Notes under the pieces: model-generated
What the model was told of the DNA's origin: nothing
What the model saw: only the letters and a program-made list of their open reading frames with translations
The model's database searches: none
Program-made: the position numbers and the translations under genes
Assembly: GCA_035476575.1 (NCBI GenBank)
Contig: DATILL010000010.1
Span: forward strand, 1-32,237
Reading direction: 5' to 3'
Origin: DATILL01 sp035476575
GTDB taxonomy: Bacteria; Actinomycetota; Actinomycetes; Mycobacteriales; JACQDL01
DNA length: 32,237 bases
Shown: in pieces, positions 7,399-15,560 of the stretch
How positions within the stretch are numbered: position 1 is the first letter of the stretch
Layout: every line of letters starts with the position of its first letter

Positions 7399-7731
7399 CT
7401 ACGGGCGTGGGGCGTACATGATCACGGCGACGCCGAGCAGGCAGATCGCCACGCCGGCCAGGTCCCACCGGTCCGGGCGGAAGCCGTCGAAGGTCACCCC
7501 CCACGCCAGCGCCACCGCCACGAACACCCCACCGTACGCCGCCAGGATCCGGCCGAAGTGTGGGTCAGGCTGGAAGGTCGCCACGACGCCGTAGCCGCCC
7601 AGCGCCAGCGCACCGGCCACGACACACCACGTGCCCCAGTGCTCGCGCAGCCCCTGCCACACCAGCCAGGCTCCGCCGACCTCGGCCACGGCGGCGACCA
7701 CGAACAGCACGGCCGAACGCAGCACGGTCAT
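7399..7731 (-). CDS. UPF0060 (YnfA) family membrane protein
   Basis: This 110-residue protein has four hydrophobic segments, the usual length for YnfA (about 108). The family signature FQPDPHFGRILAAYGGVFVAVALAW lies in the second half, and GVAVIMYAPRP is at the end. YnfA proteins are small inner-membrane proteins related to small multidrug resistance transporters; the substrate here is unknown. The start is ATG 7731, whose ATGA overlaps the stop of the upstream PPOX gene, giving translational coupling and fitting the family N-terminus. It is the last gene of the marR-fmdB-PPOX-ynfA run. Confidence 0.9.
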   Translation of the reverse strand: MTVLRSAVLFVVAAVAEVGGAWLVWQGLREHWGTWCVVAGALALGGYGVVATFQPDPHFGRILAAYGGVFVAVALAWGVTFDGFRPDRWDLAGVAICLLGVAVIMYAPRP

Positions 7732-8144
7732 TGCCAGGACCAGCCGCGCCATACCCTGACATCGGCCCAGATCACCGGGCCGCCCGGGGGAGCTGCCGCA
7801 TACTGCGGGTACTTCGCCACCAGCCACCCCACCGGCTCGGCCCGGTCCTCGTCCGCGCGCAGCACCCGGGCCACGCCGTCGGCCCGCGCCCACCACAGCC
7901 GGGACCAGTCCTCGTCGTACTCGTCCACGAGCAGCGACACCAGGCCGGTGGCCTCGATGTTGCGCAGCCGGGCGAGCCGCGGCGAGCGTTTCGGCTTGGC
8001 GTCGACGGCGATCACCACGACGTCGGCCCGTACGGCGAACGTCACCGGCACCAGGTGCGGGCCGCCGCCGGCCCCCACGGTCGCCAGCCGAGCCACCCGC
8101 CCCGCCGCGAACCGCCGCCGCGCCTCCTCCTCCGCCAGCTCCAC
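7728..8144 (-). CDS. PPOX-class F420-dependent oxidoreductase (TIGR03668 type)
   Basis: This 138-residue protein is of the pyridoxamine 5'-phosphate oxidase-like split-barrel class. It carries the sequence pattern of the TIGR03668 group: RFAAGRVARLATVGAGGGPH, LVPVTFAV, AVDAKPKRSPRLARLRNI, and SLLVDEYDEDWSRLWWARAD. Family members bind F420 or flavin and reduce small substrates in the cytoplasm; the actual substrate is unknown. The start at 8144 is 40 bases after the fmdB-like stop. Its stop overlaps the ynfA start, so the two are translated together. The length is normal for the group. Confidence 0.88.
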   Translation of the reverse strand: MELAEEEARRRFAAGRVARLATVGAGGGPHLVPVTFAVRADVVVIAVDAKPKRSPRLARLRNIEATGLVSLLVDEYDEDWSRLWWARADGVARVLRADEDRAEPVGWLVAKYPQYAAAPPGGPVIWADVRVWRGWSWQ

Positions 8145-8184
8145 CCCGGCAGGCTAGCCCCGCCCACCTCCCACACCGGGCTGG

Positions 8185-8403
8185 CTAGCCGCAGCCGCAG
8201 CCGCCTCCACAGCAGCCGCCACCGCCGCCCATCGGCATGGCGGCCGGGCCGTCTCCACCCCGGGGCGCCCCGGCGATGGACAGCAGGCGCTGGGTGTCGG
8301 CATGGCCGTCCGGGCAGGCGGCCAGCGTGGCGGACTCACTCATCGGCCGGGAGACCTCGAACGTCGTGTCGCAGACCCGGCAGCGGAACTCGTAGCGCGG
8401 CAT
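8185..8403 (-). CDS. FmdB-family zinc-ribbon protein
   Basis: This 72-residue protein begins MPRYEFRCRVCDTTFEV. It has a CxxC knuckle at residues 8-11 and a second CPDGH element near residue 30, together a plausible zinc site, then RLLS and a Gly/Cys-rich tail ending CCGGGCGCG. FmdB-type small regulatory proteins share this layout; their function is mostly unknown. Here the second knuckle is C-x3-H rather than C-x2-C. It starts 10 bases after the marR stop, in one operon with it. Confidence 0.85.
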   Translation of the reverse strand: MPRYEFRCRVCDTTFEVSRPMSESATLAACPDGHADTQRLLSIAGAPRGGDGPAAMPMGGGGGCCGGGCGCG

Positions 8404-8412
8404 AGGCCAAGG

Positions 8413-8904
8413 TTACGGGACAGCTCCGGCGGAGCCGTCTACCTCGTCGAGATGACGTAGCACCACCTCGCTGATCTCGCGGAGCTGGTCGAGCTGGCCG
8501 GGAGCGAGCTGGTCGATCAGGTGGGCGCGCACCCCGGTCACATGCCCGGGCGCGGCGGCTGCCAGCACGGCATAGCCTTGGTCGGTGAGCACCGCGAACG
8601 AGCCGCGCCGATCCCCCGGGCAGCTCCGACGGACGACCCAGCCGGACTCCTCCAGCCGGGTCACCGCGTGCGACAGCCGGCTGCGGGAGGACAGCAGCGA
8701 GCCCGCCAGCTCGCTCATCCGCAACGCCCGGTCCGGCGCCTCGGACAGCCGGACCAAGATCTCGTAGTAGGCATGCGGCATGCCGGCGTCGCGCTGCATC
8801 TCCCGGTCGAGCGTGTCCAGCAGCCGCCGGGAGGCCAGGAGGAACGCACGCCAGCTCCGCTGCTCGCCCTCGTCCAGCCAGCGGGTCTCGCTCACGTTCC
8901 GCAC
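8413..8904 (-). CDS. MarR-family transcriptional regulator
   Basis: This 163-residue winged-helix regulator has a dimerisation helix (about residues 14-45) and the HTH region with LRMSELAGSLLSSRSRLSHAV and TRLEESGWVVRRSCPGDRRGSF (recognition helix plus wing, about residues 60-107). It then has AVLTDQGYAVL and a C-terminal dimer helix, typical of MarR proteins. The start could be GTG 8904 or the GTG three codons on. It diverges from yceI, with an inverted repeat TTGA-N4-TCAA between them that is a candidate operator. It heads the fmdB-PPOX-ynfA run and probably controls its own operon and yceI; the ligand is unknown. Confidence 0.9.
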   Translation of the reverse strand: MRNVSETRWLDEGEQRSWRAFLLASRRLLDTLDREMQRDAGMPHAYYEILVRLSEAPDRALRMSELAGSLLSSRSRLSHAVTRLEESGWVVRRSCPGDRRGSFAVLTDQGYAVLAAAAPGHVTGVRAHLIDQLAPGQLDQLREISEVVLRHLDEVDGSAGAVP

Positions 8905-8908
8905 CTCA

Positions 8909-8939
8909 TCTCCAGGAACACTCGGTCTCCAGGAACACT
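8909..8939. repeat. Two tandem copies of a 17-bp unit upstream of marR
   Basis: TCTCCAGGAACACT occurs at 8909-8922 and 8926-8939, giving a 17-base period. It lies immediately upstream of the marR start and would fall in the leader of its transcript or near its promoter. It may be a small slippage duplication; a second operator half is less likely. Confidence 0.5.
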
Positions 8940-8976
8940 TGCCGTGGCAACCAGGTTCGCATAGTGTCTACAGTAG

Positions 8977-8988
8977 TTGAACGCTCAA
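8977..8988. promoter_or_regulatory. Candidate MarR operator between marR and yceI
   Basis: TTGA-ACGC-TCAA is an inverted repeat in the AT-richer divergent intergenic region, 28 bases upstream of the yceI start. Position and symmetry fit a MarR-type operator. No binding data are implied. Confidence 0.4.
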
Positions 8989-9015
8989 TGATATATCGAT
9001 GGAAGGGTGAGACCT

Positions 9016-9573
9016 ATGGCTGAGACCGTCACCGAGATCCCCGGTTACATCGTCGGCAAGTGGACCATCGACAAGGTGCACTCCGACGTGTCGTTCACCG
9101 TCCGGCACATGATGGTCAGCAAGGTCCGGGGCCACTTCCGCGAGTTCTCCGGCCAGGTCGTCACGGCGCCGGACCCGCTGGAGTCCTCGGTCACCGCGAC
9201 CATCGACCTTACCTCGATCAACACCAACAACGAGCAGCGGGACGAGCACATCCGCTCGGCCGACTTCTTCGAGGTCGAGAAGTACCCGATCGCGACGTAC
9301 ACCTCGACCGGCGTCCGGCGCGAGGGTGGCGGGTTCGTGGTGGATGGCGAGCTGACCCTGAAGGACGTGACCCGGCAGGTCCCGCTGGCCGTGGAGCTGA
9401 ACGGTTTCGGCCCGGACCCGTGGGGCGGCACCCGGGCCGGCTTCTCCGCCACCGCAGAGATCAACCGCAAGGACTTCAACATCGACTTCAGCGCCGTGGT
9501 CGAGGGCACCGGCGGGCTGGTGGTCGGCGAGAAGATCACCATCTCCCTCGAGATCGAGGCCGTGCTCGGGTGA
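9016..9573 (+). CDS. YceI-family lipocalin-like protein
   Basis: This 185-residue protein is of the YceI family, lipocalin-like beta barrels that bind polyisoprenoid or other apolar molecules. Family landmarks are present in order: WTIDKVHSDVSFTVRHMMVSKVRGHF, TIDLTSINTNNEQRDEHIRS, ADFFEVEKYP, GELTLKDVTRQVPLAVELNG, and GFSATAEINRKDF. There is no signal peptide, so it is probably cytoplasmic, as often in actinobacteria. ATG 9016 has GGAAGGG eight bases upstream; the GTG at 9007 overlaps that site and is less likely. It is divergent from marR, and stress-responsive control by that regulator is likely. Confidence 0.93.
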   Translation: MAETVTEIPGYIVGKWTIDKVHSDVSFTVRHMMVSKVRGHFREFSGQVVTAPDPLESSVTATIDLTSINTNNEQRDEHIRSADFFEVEKYPIATYTSTGVRREGGGFVVDGELTLKDVTRQVPLAVELNGFGPDPWGGTRAGFSATAEINRKDFNIDFSAVVEGTGGLVVGEKITISLEIEAVLG

Positions 9574-9586
9574 CCCGGACCGGCGG

Positions 9587-9946
9587 GTGCCGGCCACGCT
9601 GGACCGGCCCGGCGCCCACCGGCGTGCCCCGCGGGAGGTCGACACGCTGGACGAGCTCGAACGGCTGGCCGCGGCCGGCGCGCTGGCCGGCGCATCCGAC
9701 CACAGCACCACGAAGTCGCTGTACGCCAAGGATCCGGACGGCCTGGAGCTTGAGGTCGCCTGGGTCGTGCCGGCCGACCGGCTGGACGACGCGGCCCTGG
9801 CCGGCCGGGCCAGCATCCGGCCGCTGGACATCGGCCGGGAGAAGCAGCGCTACGGCGGCAGCACCCGCGGCGGGGTCGGCATCTCCATCCCGGCCAACGC
9901 CTGCTGTCTGCGACACGCGGTGCGCGGGCTGCCGCCTCAGCGGTGA
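9587..9946 (+). pseudogene. 5'-truncated VOC/glyoxalase-family gene
   Basis: The frame encodes the second half of a VOC-superfamily protein: EVDTLDELERLAAAGALAGA, SDHSTTKSLYAKDPDGLELE (the usual metal-Glu strand), VAWVVP, then RPLDIGREKQRYGGSTRGGVG. The first roughly 60 residues expected of the family, including the first metal His, are missing, and the frame begins right behind the yceI stop with no ribosome site. A deletion seems to have removed the gene's 5' part. Its 3' end overlaps the converging XdhC-type gene by 10 bases. Confidence 0.65.
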
Positions 9947-10485
9947 ACGGCGGCGTCGAAGGCGAACCCGCCAGGGCGGCCGTTGCGGTCCGCGATCAGG
10001 CCCGCGAGCGTGGCGATGGCGATCTCGGCCGGGCTGCGCGAGCCGATGTTCAGCCCGATCGGCCGGTGCACCCGCGCGACCTGCTCCGGCGCGACGCCGA
10101 GCGCGGCCAGCGCGGCCAGGTGCGGTGCGGTATGGCGCGGGCTGCCCATCACGCCGACCCACCGTGCTGGGCCGGCGAGCACGTCGCGCAGCACGGTGCC
10201 CAGCTCGGCCCGGTCGTGGTCGGTCACCACCACGTCGGCCTCCGGGCCGATGCCGGCCGGTCCCGCGTGCACGTCGGCAAACGCCCGGACCGCGTCGTCG
10301 TACCGGACCGGATCCGGCTCGACCAGTGCCGTCCGGTAGCCGGTCTCCCGGGCGAAGTGCAGCAGGTACCGAGCCATCGGCGAGGCGAAGACCGCGACCA
10401 GGCTCCGGCCGTCGGCGGGGACCGGCACGTCACCGTGCGCGATGGCGCACGCGACGTCAGGGGGGTGGACATGCGGATGTGCCAT
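9937..10485 (-). CDS. XdhC/CoxI-type Rossmann-domain protein
   Basis: The 182-residue protein corresponds to the C-terminal NAD(P)-type Rossmann domain of XdhC/CoxI proteins, which help mature or insert the molybdenum cofactor of xanthine dehydrogenase-like enzymes. Motifs include VAVFASPMARYLLHFA, ADVVVTDHDRAELG, WVGVMGSPRH, and the end motif RPIGLNIGSRSPAEIAIATL. The N-terminal XdhC domain with its Cys motif is absent, so this is a half-length variant. No molybdoenzyme gene lies in the window. The start is ATG 10485, with a weak ribosome site. Confidence 0.85.
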   Translation of the reverse strand: MAHPHVHPPDVACAIAHGDVPVPADGRSLVAVFASPMARYLLHFARETGYRTALVEPDPVRYDDAVRAFADVHAGPAGIGPEADVVVTDHDRAELGTVLRDVLAGPARWVGVMGSPRHTAPHLAALAALGVAPEQVARVHRPIGLNIGSRSPAEIAIATLAGLIADRNGRPGGFAFDAAVHR

Positions 10486-10515
10486 CTGCCCAGTGTGCGC
10501 CGGTAGCGATCCGGT

Positions 10516-10549
10516 CGCCCGCCTGAGATCACGAACGGCCGGGCGGGCG
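10516..10549 (-). terminator. Possible terminator hairpin after the DUF6328 gene
   Basis: CGCCCGCC at 10516-10523 pairs with GGCGGGCG at 10542-10549 across an 18-base loop, just downstream of the DUF6328 stop on the minus strand. The loop is long, so this is only a fair candidate. Confidence 0.35.
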
Positions 10550-10590
10550 GCGGCGCGCTCGGCCAGGCGGACGGCGGCAGGACAGACGGG

Positions 10591-11112
10591 CTACGGAGCC
10601 TGGCCCGGCGTACGACGCCTGATCCACAATGGCAGGGCGTACCAGAAGACGCCGTACCAGGCCACGACCCCGCAGGTGATCGCGACCGCCGCGGCCCGGC
10701 CGATCACGACGTCTACGATGAGCAGCACCCCGGCGCCGACGCTGACCAGCACGCAGAGCAGCCCGCCGGTCGCCATCCGGTCGCTGGCCCGGACCAGATC
10801 AGCCCGCCGACGCTGCCGGAACAGCACCCGGTGCCACGACACCGGCCCGATGATCAACGCCGCGGCGGCGGCCGCGGACAGCAGCGCGACCAGGTAGATG
10901 GCCCGCTGGGTGGTGGACAGCGAGTGGAAACGCTCGGTGAAGGCCAGGCTCAGCAGGAAGGCGTACAAAATCTGTACGCCGGCCTGGGCGACCCGCAGCT
11001 CCTGCAGCAGCTCGCTGAAGTTGCGGTCCAGCCGCTCCTCGGTTGTCTCCCCGTGCTGCGTGCGGTGCCGCTCCTCGTCGGGCAGGTCGGGACCCGACGC
11101 CCGGTCGGGCAT
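10591..11112 (-). CDS. DUF6328-like four-helix membrane protein
   Basis: The 173-residue product has a charged head (about residues 1-35) followed by four hydrophobic segments (roughly 45-65, 70-95, 115-140, 145-165). The arrangement, with EERLDRNFSELLQELRVAQAGVQILYAFLL before the first helix, matches the actinobacterial DUF6328 family as I know it; its function is unknown. The start ATG 11112 shares its A with the stop of the upstream phosphatase gene (TGATG), so the two genes are translationally coupled. The pairing with a histidinol phosphatase may be merely positional. Confidence 0.82.
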   Translation of the reverse strand: MPDRASGPDLPDEERHRTQHGETTEERLDRNFSELLQELRVAQAGVQILYAFLLSLAFTERFHSLSTTQRAIYLVALLSAAAAAALIIGPVSWHRVLFRQRRRADLVRASDRMATGGLLCVLVSVGAGVLLIVDVVIGRAAAVAITCGVVAWYGVFWYALPLWIRRRTPGQAP

Positions 11113-11918
11113 CAGGTCTCGCCGTCGTGCTCGATGGCCGGGCCGAGCAGGCTCAGCACCTCGTCGTGCAGGGTGCCGTTGGTGGCGACCGCGCTGCCCC
11201 TGGCCGGTCCGGGCGTACCATCCAGCGCGCTGAACCGGCCGCCGGCCTCCTCGACCAGGATCGACACCGCGGCCAGGTCCCACACCGACACCTCGGGCTC
11301 GGTCGCGATGTCGACCGCGCCCTCGGCGAGCAGCGTGTAGGACCAGAAGTCGCCGTACGCCCGGGTCCGCCAGACCCGCCGGGTGAGCTCCAGGAAGCCC
11401 TCCAGCCGGCCCTGCTCCTCCCAGCCGGAGAGGCTGGAGAAGGACATGCTGGCGTCGGACAGCTTGGCCACCTCCGAGACCCGGCATGGCAACGCGGCCG
11501 TGATCCGGGTGCCGGTATAGGCGCCGGTGCCGCGGGCGGCCCACCAGCGCCGACCGAGGGCGGGCGCGCTGACCAGGCCGACGACCACCCGCTTGCCTTC
11601 GAGCAGGCCGATCAGGGTGGCCCAGACCGGCACGCCCCGGACGAAGTTCTTGGTGCCGTCGATGGGGTCGATCACCCATTGCCGGGCGCTGGCGCCAGTC
11701 TCGCCGAACTCCTCGCCGAGCACGGCGTCCCGCCGGCGGGCCCGGTACAGCGTGTTGCGCAGCAGCTCCTCCACGGCCCGGTCGGCGTCGGTCACCGGCG
11801 TCATGTCGGGCTTGGTGTCCACCTTCAGGTCCTGCGCGCGGTACCGCGACATCGTCAGCGCGTCCGCGTCGTCCGCAAGCACGTGGGCAAGGGCGAGATC
11901 GTCGGAGTACCCCGGCAT
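11112..11918 (-). CDS. hisN: Histidinol-phosphatase, inositol monophosphatase family (HisN)
   Basis: The 268-residue enzyme belongs to the Mg-dependent inositol monophosphatase family. Signature motifs are visible: GEEFGE (metal ligand E70), DPIDGTKNFVRG from residue 84 (metal ligands D84 and D87), and SVWDLAAVSILVEEAGG near the C-terminus. The actinobacterial HisN type, with VDTKPDMTPVTDADRAVE near residue 33, removes phosphate from L-histidinol phosphate in histidine synthesis; other sugar phosphates are possible substrates. The start is ATG 11918; upstream sequence in the same frame belongs to a shadow. It is divergent from the Nudix fusion gene and coupled to the DUF6328 gene. Confidence 0.88.
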   Translation of the reverse strand: MPGYSDDLALAHVLADDADALTMSRYRAQDLKVDTKPDMTPVTDADRAVEELLRNTLYRARRRDAVLGEEFGETGASARQWVIDPIDGTKNFVRGVPVWATLIGLLEGKRVVVGLVSAPALGRRWWAARGTGAYTGTRITAALPCRVSEVAKLSDASMSFSSLSGWEEQGRLEGFLELTRRVWRTRAYGDFWSYTLLAEGAVDIATEPEVSVWDLAAVSILVEEAGGRFSALDGTPGPARGSAVATNGTLHDEVLSLLGPAIEHDGET

Positions 11919-12032
11919 GTCGCGCAGGCTACCCCCTCGGCGGGCCAGCGTAGGCCCGGCCGTGCGTACGGGCCGCCTGGTCACCCTGTTACGTGCTGTC
12001 CCGGTCCGCCCGACTCCAGTTACGGTCAGGAC

Positions 12033-13040
12033 ATGCCGGACGAGCCCGCGACCACCCCCGCGTCCCTGGTCGGCCTGCTCGCGGAGGACGACCGGCTGCG
12101 GGTGGTGGCCGCACTGGCGCTGGGTGCCCGCAAGCCTGGCGAGGTGCTCGTCGCCACCGGCCTGACGTCGCGTGAGCTGGCCGTGGCGCTGGGCCGGTTG
12201 GTGGCCGGCGGCCTGGTGGCCACCGTGGACGGCGAGCTGGAGCTGCGGGCCGAGCTGTTCACGCGGGCCGCCCGGGCCGCCGTCCCGGAGGAGCCGGTGG
12301 AGGATCACGGCATGGCCGACCCGCGGGCGGCGGCGGTGCTGCGGACGTTCGTCCGGGCCGGCCAGGTGCCGCGCCTTCCGACGTCGGCCGCCAAGCGACG
12401 GGTCGTGCTGGAGCACATCGTGACCGTCTTCGAGCCCGGCGTCCACTACGCCGAGCGCGAGGTCAACGCGATGCTGCGGGCCTGGCATGACGACCACGCC
12501 ACGCTGCGCCGCTACCTCGTGGACGAGGGCCTGCTGGCCCGGGAGCGGGGGGAGTACTGGCGGGTCGGCGGCTGGGTGGACACCACCGCGGCGGCCGAGG
12601 ATGTTCCGACGGCGGCCCGGCGGGAGCAGCGGCTGGCGGCGTACGCGCTGGTCGAGGACGGCGACGCGGTGCTGCTCTGCCGGCTGCGCAGCAGAGTCCA
12701 CAACGGACGGTGGACGCTGCCGGGCGGTGGGGTGGACTTTGGTGAGCGGCCGGCCGACGCGGTGGTCCGGGAGGTGTACGAGGAGACCGGGCTGACGGTA
12801 CGGGTCACCGGGCTGCTCGACGTTGACTCCGAGCTGATGCGGTTCGAGCGCGACGGCGAGCCGGTGGACAGCCACCCGGTGCGGGTGCTCTACCGGGTCG
12901 AGGTCACCGGCGGCACGCTCGGCGTGGTGGAGGTGGGCGGCTCGACCGAGGCGGTCCGGTGGTGGCCGCGCGGTGAGCTTGCCGTGGACCACGTCACGCC
13001 GTACGCCTGGTCGGTGGTATGTCGCGGCACTCTGGCCTAG
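12033..13040 (+). CDS. HTH - DUF2087 - Nudix hydrolase fusion
   Basis: The 335-residue protein has three parts. Residues 10-80 look like an ArsR-type winged helix. Residues 100-178 match DUF2087 (VLRTFVRAGQVPRLPTSAAK, then FEPGVHYAEREVNAML and DHATLRRYLVDEGLLARE). Residues 203-333 form a Nudix domain with a complete Nudix box (G232-x5-E238-x7-R246-E247-V248-x-E250-E251-x-G253). The Nudix part should hydrolyse a nucleoside diphosphate derivative; the DNA-binding look of the first part suggests a metabolite-sensing regulator. DUF2087 usually occurs alone or behind an HTH. The start is ATG 12033. Confidence 0.88.
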   Translation: MPDEPATTPASLVGLLAEDDRLRVVAALALGARKPGEVLVATGLTSRELAVALGRLVAGGLVATVDGELELRAELFTRAARAAVPEEPVEDHGMADPRAAAVLRTFVRAGQVPRLPTSAAKRRVVLEHIVTVFEPGVHYAEREVNAMLRAWHDDHATLRRYLVDEGLLARERGEYWRVGGWVDTTAAAEDVPTAARREQRLAAYALVEDGDAVLLCRLRSRVHNGRWTLPGGGVDFGERPADAVVREVYEETGLTVRVTGLLDVDSELMRFERDGEPVDSHPVRVLYRVEVTGGTLGVVEVGGSTEAVRWWPRGELAVDHVTPYAWSVVCRGTLA

Positions 13041-13153
13041 TTTCGGGTGATCGCACGTCGTCCTGGGGGCGACCCGGCGGTGACCAAGATCGACGGGTTG
13101 GCAGAATGCGGCCGGAGCCTGGCAGGGGATAACGGCGGGAGGCGGGAAGGCGC

Positions 13154-15541
13154 GTGACACGGTCTGTCCATCAGCGGATCGCCGACGAGCTCGGCGTACG
13201 CGAGCGGCAGGTGCAGGCGGCGGTGGAGCTGCTGGACGGCGGGGCGACCGTGCCGTTCATCGCGCGGTACCGCAAGGAGGTCACCGGCGCGCTCGACGAC
13301 ACGCAGCTTCGTGCCCTGGAGGAGCGGCTGCGGTACCTGCGCGAGCTGGCGGAGCGGCGGGCCGCGATCCTGGAGTCGATCCGGGGCCAGGGCAAGCTGG
13401 ACGACGCGCTCGCAGCGCAGGTCATGGCGGCCGACTCCAAGGCCCGGCTGGAGGACATCTACCTGCCGTACAAGCCCAAGCGCCGGACCAAGGCGCAGCT
13501 CGCCCGGGAGGCCGGGCTGGAGCCGCTGGCCGACCTGCTGCTCAGCGACCCGACGAACGACCCGCGGGCCGCCGCGGCGGCTTTCGTGGCGCCGGATGCG
13601 GGGGTCGCCGACGCGGCGGCCGCGCTGGAGGGAGCCCGGGCGATCCTGGCCGAGCGGTTCGCCGAGGACGCCGACCTGGTCGGGTCGCTGCGGGAACGGA
13701 TGTGGTCGCGCGGCCGGCTGGTGTCCCGGGTGCGCGAGGGCAGGCAGCAGGCCGGCGCCAAGTTCGCCGGCTACTTCGACTTCGCCGAGCCGTTCGACCG
13801 GCTGCCGTCGCACCGGATCCTGGCGCTGTTCCGCGGCGAGAAGGAGGAGGTGCTCGACCTCGACCTGGACCCGGAGCCGGCTGCCGAGACCGGGCCGGCG
13901 GATTCTGGGCCGGCAGGGTCTGGGCCGGCTCGGTCGGCCGGACCAGGGTCGGCCGAGCCGGGCGGGCTGACCGGCTACGAGGTGCGCGTCGCGGCCCGGG
14001 TCGGCGTCGCGGACCAGGGTCGGCCAGCCGACCGGTGGCTGCTGGACACCGTCCGCTGGGCGTGGCGCACCCGCATCGTCGTACGCCTCGGCATCGACCT
14101 GCGCACCCGGCTGTGGCAGGCGGCCGAGGACGAGGCGGTGCGGGTCTTCGCCGCCAACCTCCGCGACCTGCTGCTCGCCGCGCCGGCGGGCACCCGGCCC
14201 ACGATGGGCCTCGACCCGGGCCTGCGTACCGGCGTCAAGGTCGCCGTGGTCGACGCGACCGGCAAGGTGGTGGCGACCGAGACGGTCTACCCGCACCCGC
14301 CGCACCGCCGGTGGGACGAGGCGATCGCCGTGCTCGCCCGGCTTGCCGGCGCCCATCGGGTCGAGCTGGTCGCGATCGGCAACGGTACGGCGTCCCGGGA
14401 GACCACCACGCTGGCCGCCGAGCTGGCCGCCCGGCATCCGGAGCTGGGGCTGACCAGGGCGGTGGTGTCGGAGGCCGGCGCGTCGGTCTACTCCGCGTCG
14501 GCGTACGCCAGCCAGGAGCTGCCCGAGCTGGACGTGTCGCTGCGCGGCGCCGTGTCGATCGCCCGGCGGCTGCAGGACCCGCTGGCCGAGCTGGTCAAGA
14601 TCGACCCGAGGTCGATCGGGGTCGGGCAGTACCAGCACGACCTGTCCGAGCTGCGGCTGTCCCGCTCGTTGGACGCGGTGGTCGAGGACTGCGTGAACGC
14701 CGTCGGGGTCGACGTGAACACGGCGTCCGCGCCGCTGCTGGCCCGGGTCTCGGGCATCGGCGCCGGCCTGGCTGGCGGGATCGTGACCTACCGCGACAGC
14801 AACGGGCCGTTCCGGTCCCGGCGGGCGCTGCGGGATGTGCCCCGGCTCGGGCCGAAGGCGTTCGAGCTGTGTGCCGGCTTCCTGCGTATCCCGGACGGTG
14901 ACGACCCGCTGGACGCCTCGGCCGTGCACCCCGAGGCGTACCCCGTCGTACGCCGGATCCTGGCCGCGACCCGGGTCGAGCTGCCCAGGCTGATCGGCAA
15001 CGGGGCCGTGCTGCGCGGGCTGGCGCCGGCCGATTTTGTCGATGACACGTTCGGCCTGCCGACCGTGACCGACATCCTGGCCGAGCTGGAGAAGCCGGGC
15101 CGCGACCCGCGCCCGGGCTTCGCCACCGCGACCTTTGCCGAGGGCGTCGACTCGCTGGCCGACCTGGTGCCGGGCATGGTGCTGGAGGGCGTGGTCACCA
15201 ACGTGGCGGCGTTCGGCGCGTTCGTCGACGTCGGCGTGCATCAGGACGGCCTGGTGCATGTGTCGGCGATGTCGCGGACGTTCGTCAAGGACCCGCGGGA
15301 CGTGGTCAAGTCCGGCGACGTGGTGCGGGTGAAGGTGCTGGACGTCGACCTGCCGCGCAAGCGGATCGCGCTGACCCTGCGGCTCGACGACGAGGTGGGC
15401 AGCGGCCCGCGTGGGGAGCGGCCGGGCAAGGACCTGCGCGACGGGCCGCGGCGGGAGCGTGGCCGGCCGGCTGGCGGTGTGCTGGCCGACGCGCTGCGCC
15501 GGGCCGGCTTCGACACTGGCTCGACTGGCCGCCGGGGGTAA
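13154..15541 (+). CDS. tex: Tex-family RNA-binding transcription accessory protein
   Basis: This 795-residue protein has the full Tex order. The N-terminal helical region has FIARYRKEVTGALDDTQLRALEERL. A YqgF/RNase H-like domain includes GLDPGLRTGVKVAVVD. A helix-hairpin-helix follows (VNTASAPLLARVSGIGAGLA and YRDSNGPFRSRRAL). The C-terminal S1 domain has GMVLEGVVTNVAAFGAFVDVG and LVHVSAMS. Tex binds nucleic acid and affects transcription and RNA turnover. Between the N-terminal part and the RNase H fold sits a Gly/Pro/Ala-rich insert (about residues 240-270), probably a flexible loop. The GTG start at 13154 has GGAGGCGGGAAGG upstream. The gene ends 19 bases before the DoxX-like gene, likely co-transcribed. 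Confidence 0.95.
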   Translation: MTRSVHQRIADELGVRERQVQAAVELLDGGATVPFIARYRKEVTGALDDTQLRALEERLRYLRELAERRAAILESIRGQGKLDDALAAQVMAADSKARLEDIYLPYKPKRRTKAQLAREAGLEPLADLLLSDPTNDPRAAAAAFVAPDAGVADAAAALEGARAILAERFAEDADLVGSLRERMWSRGRLVSRVREGRQQAGAKFAGYFDFAEPFDRLPSHRILALFRGEKEEVLDLDLDPEPAAETGPADSGPAGSGPARSAGPGSAEPGGLTGYEVRVAARVGVADQGRPADRWLLDTVRWAWRTRIVVRLGIDLRTRLWQAAEDEAVRVFAANLRDLLLAAPAGTRPTMGLDPGLRTGVKVAVVDATGKVVATETVYPHPPHRRWDEAIAVLARLAGAHRVELVAIGNGTASRETTTLAAELAARHPELGLTRAVVSEAGASVYSASAYASQELPELDVSLRGAVSIARRLQDPLAELVKIDPRSIGVGQYQHDLSELRLSRSLDAVVEDCVNAVGVDVNTASAPLLARVSGIGAGLAGGIVTYRDSNGPFRSRRALRDVPRLGPKAFELCAGFLRIPDGDDPLDASAVHPEAYPVVRRILAATRVELPRLIGNGAVLRGLAPADFVDDTFGLPTVTDILAELEKPGRDPRPGFATATFAEGVDSLADLVPGMVLEGVVTNVAAFGAFVDVGVHQDGLVHVSAMSRTFVKDPRDVVKSGDVVRVKVLDVDLPRKRIALTLRLDDEVGSGPRGERPGKDLRDGPRRERGRPAGGVLADALRRAGFDTGSTGRRG

Positions 15542-15560
15542 GGACGCGGAGGTGGGCGCG

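Noticed and set aside
12173..13160. Long minus-strand frame opposite the Nudix fusion gene, continuous with histidinol phosphatase
   Set aside because: It is the open antisense frame that high GC produces. The Nudix and DUF2087 motifs are clear on the plus strand, and HisN has its own start at 11918.
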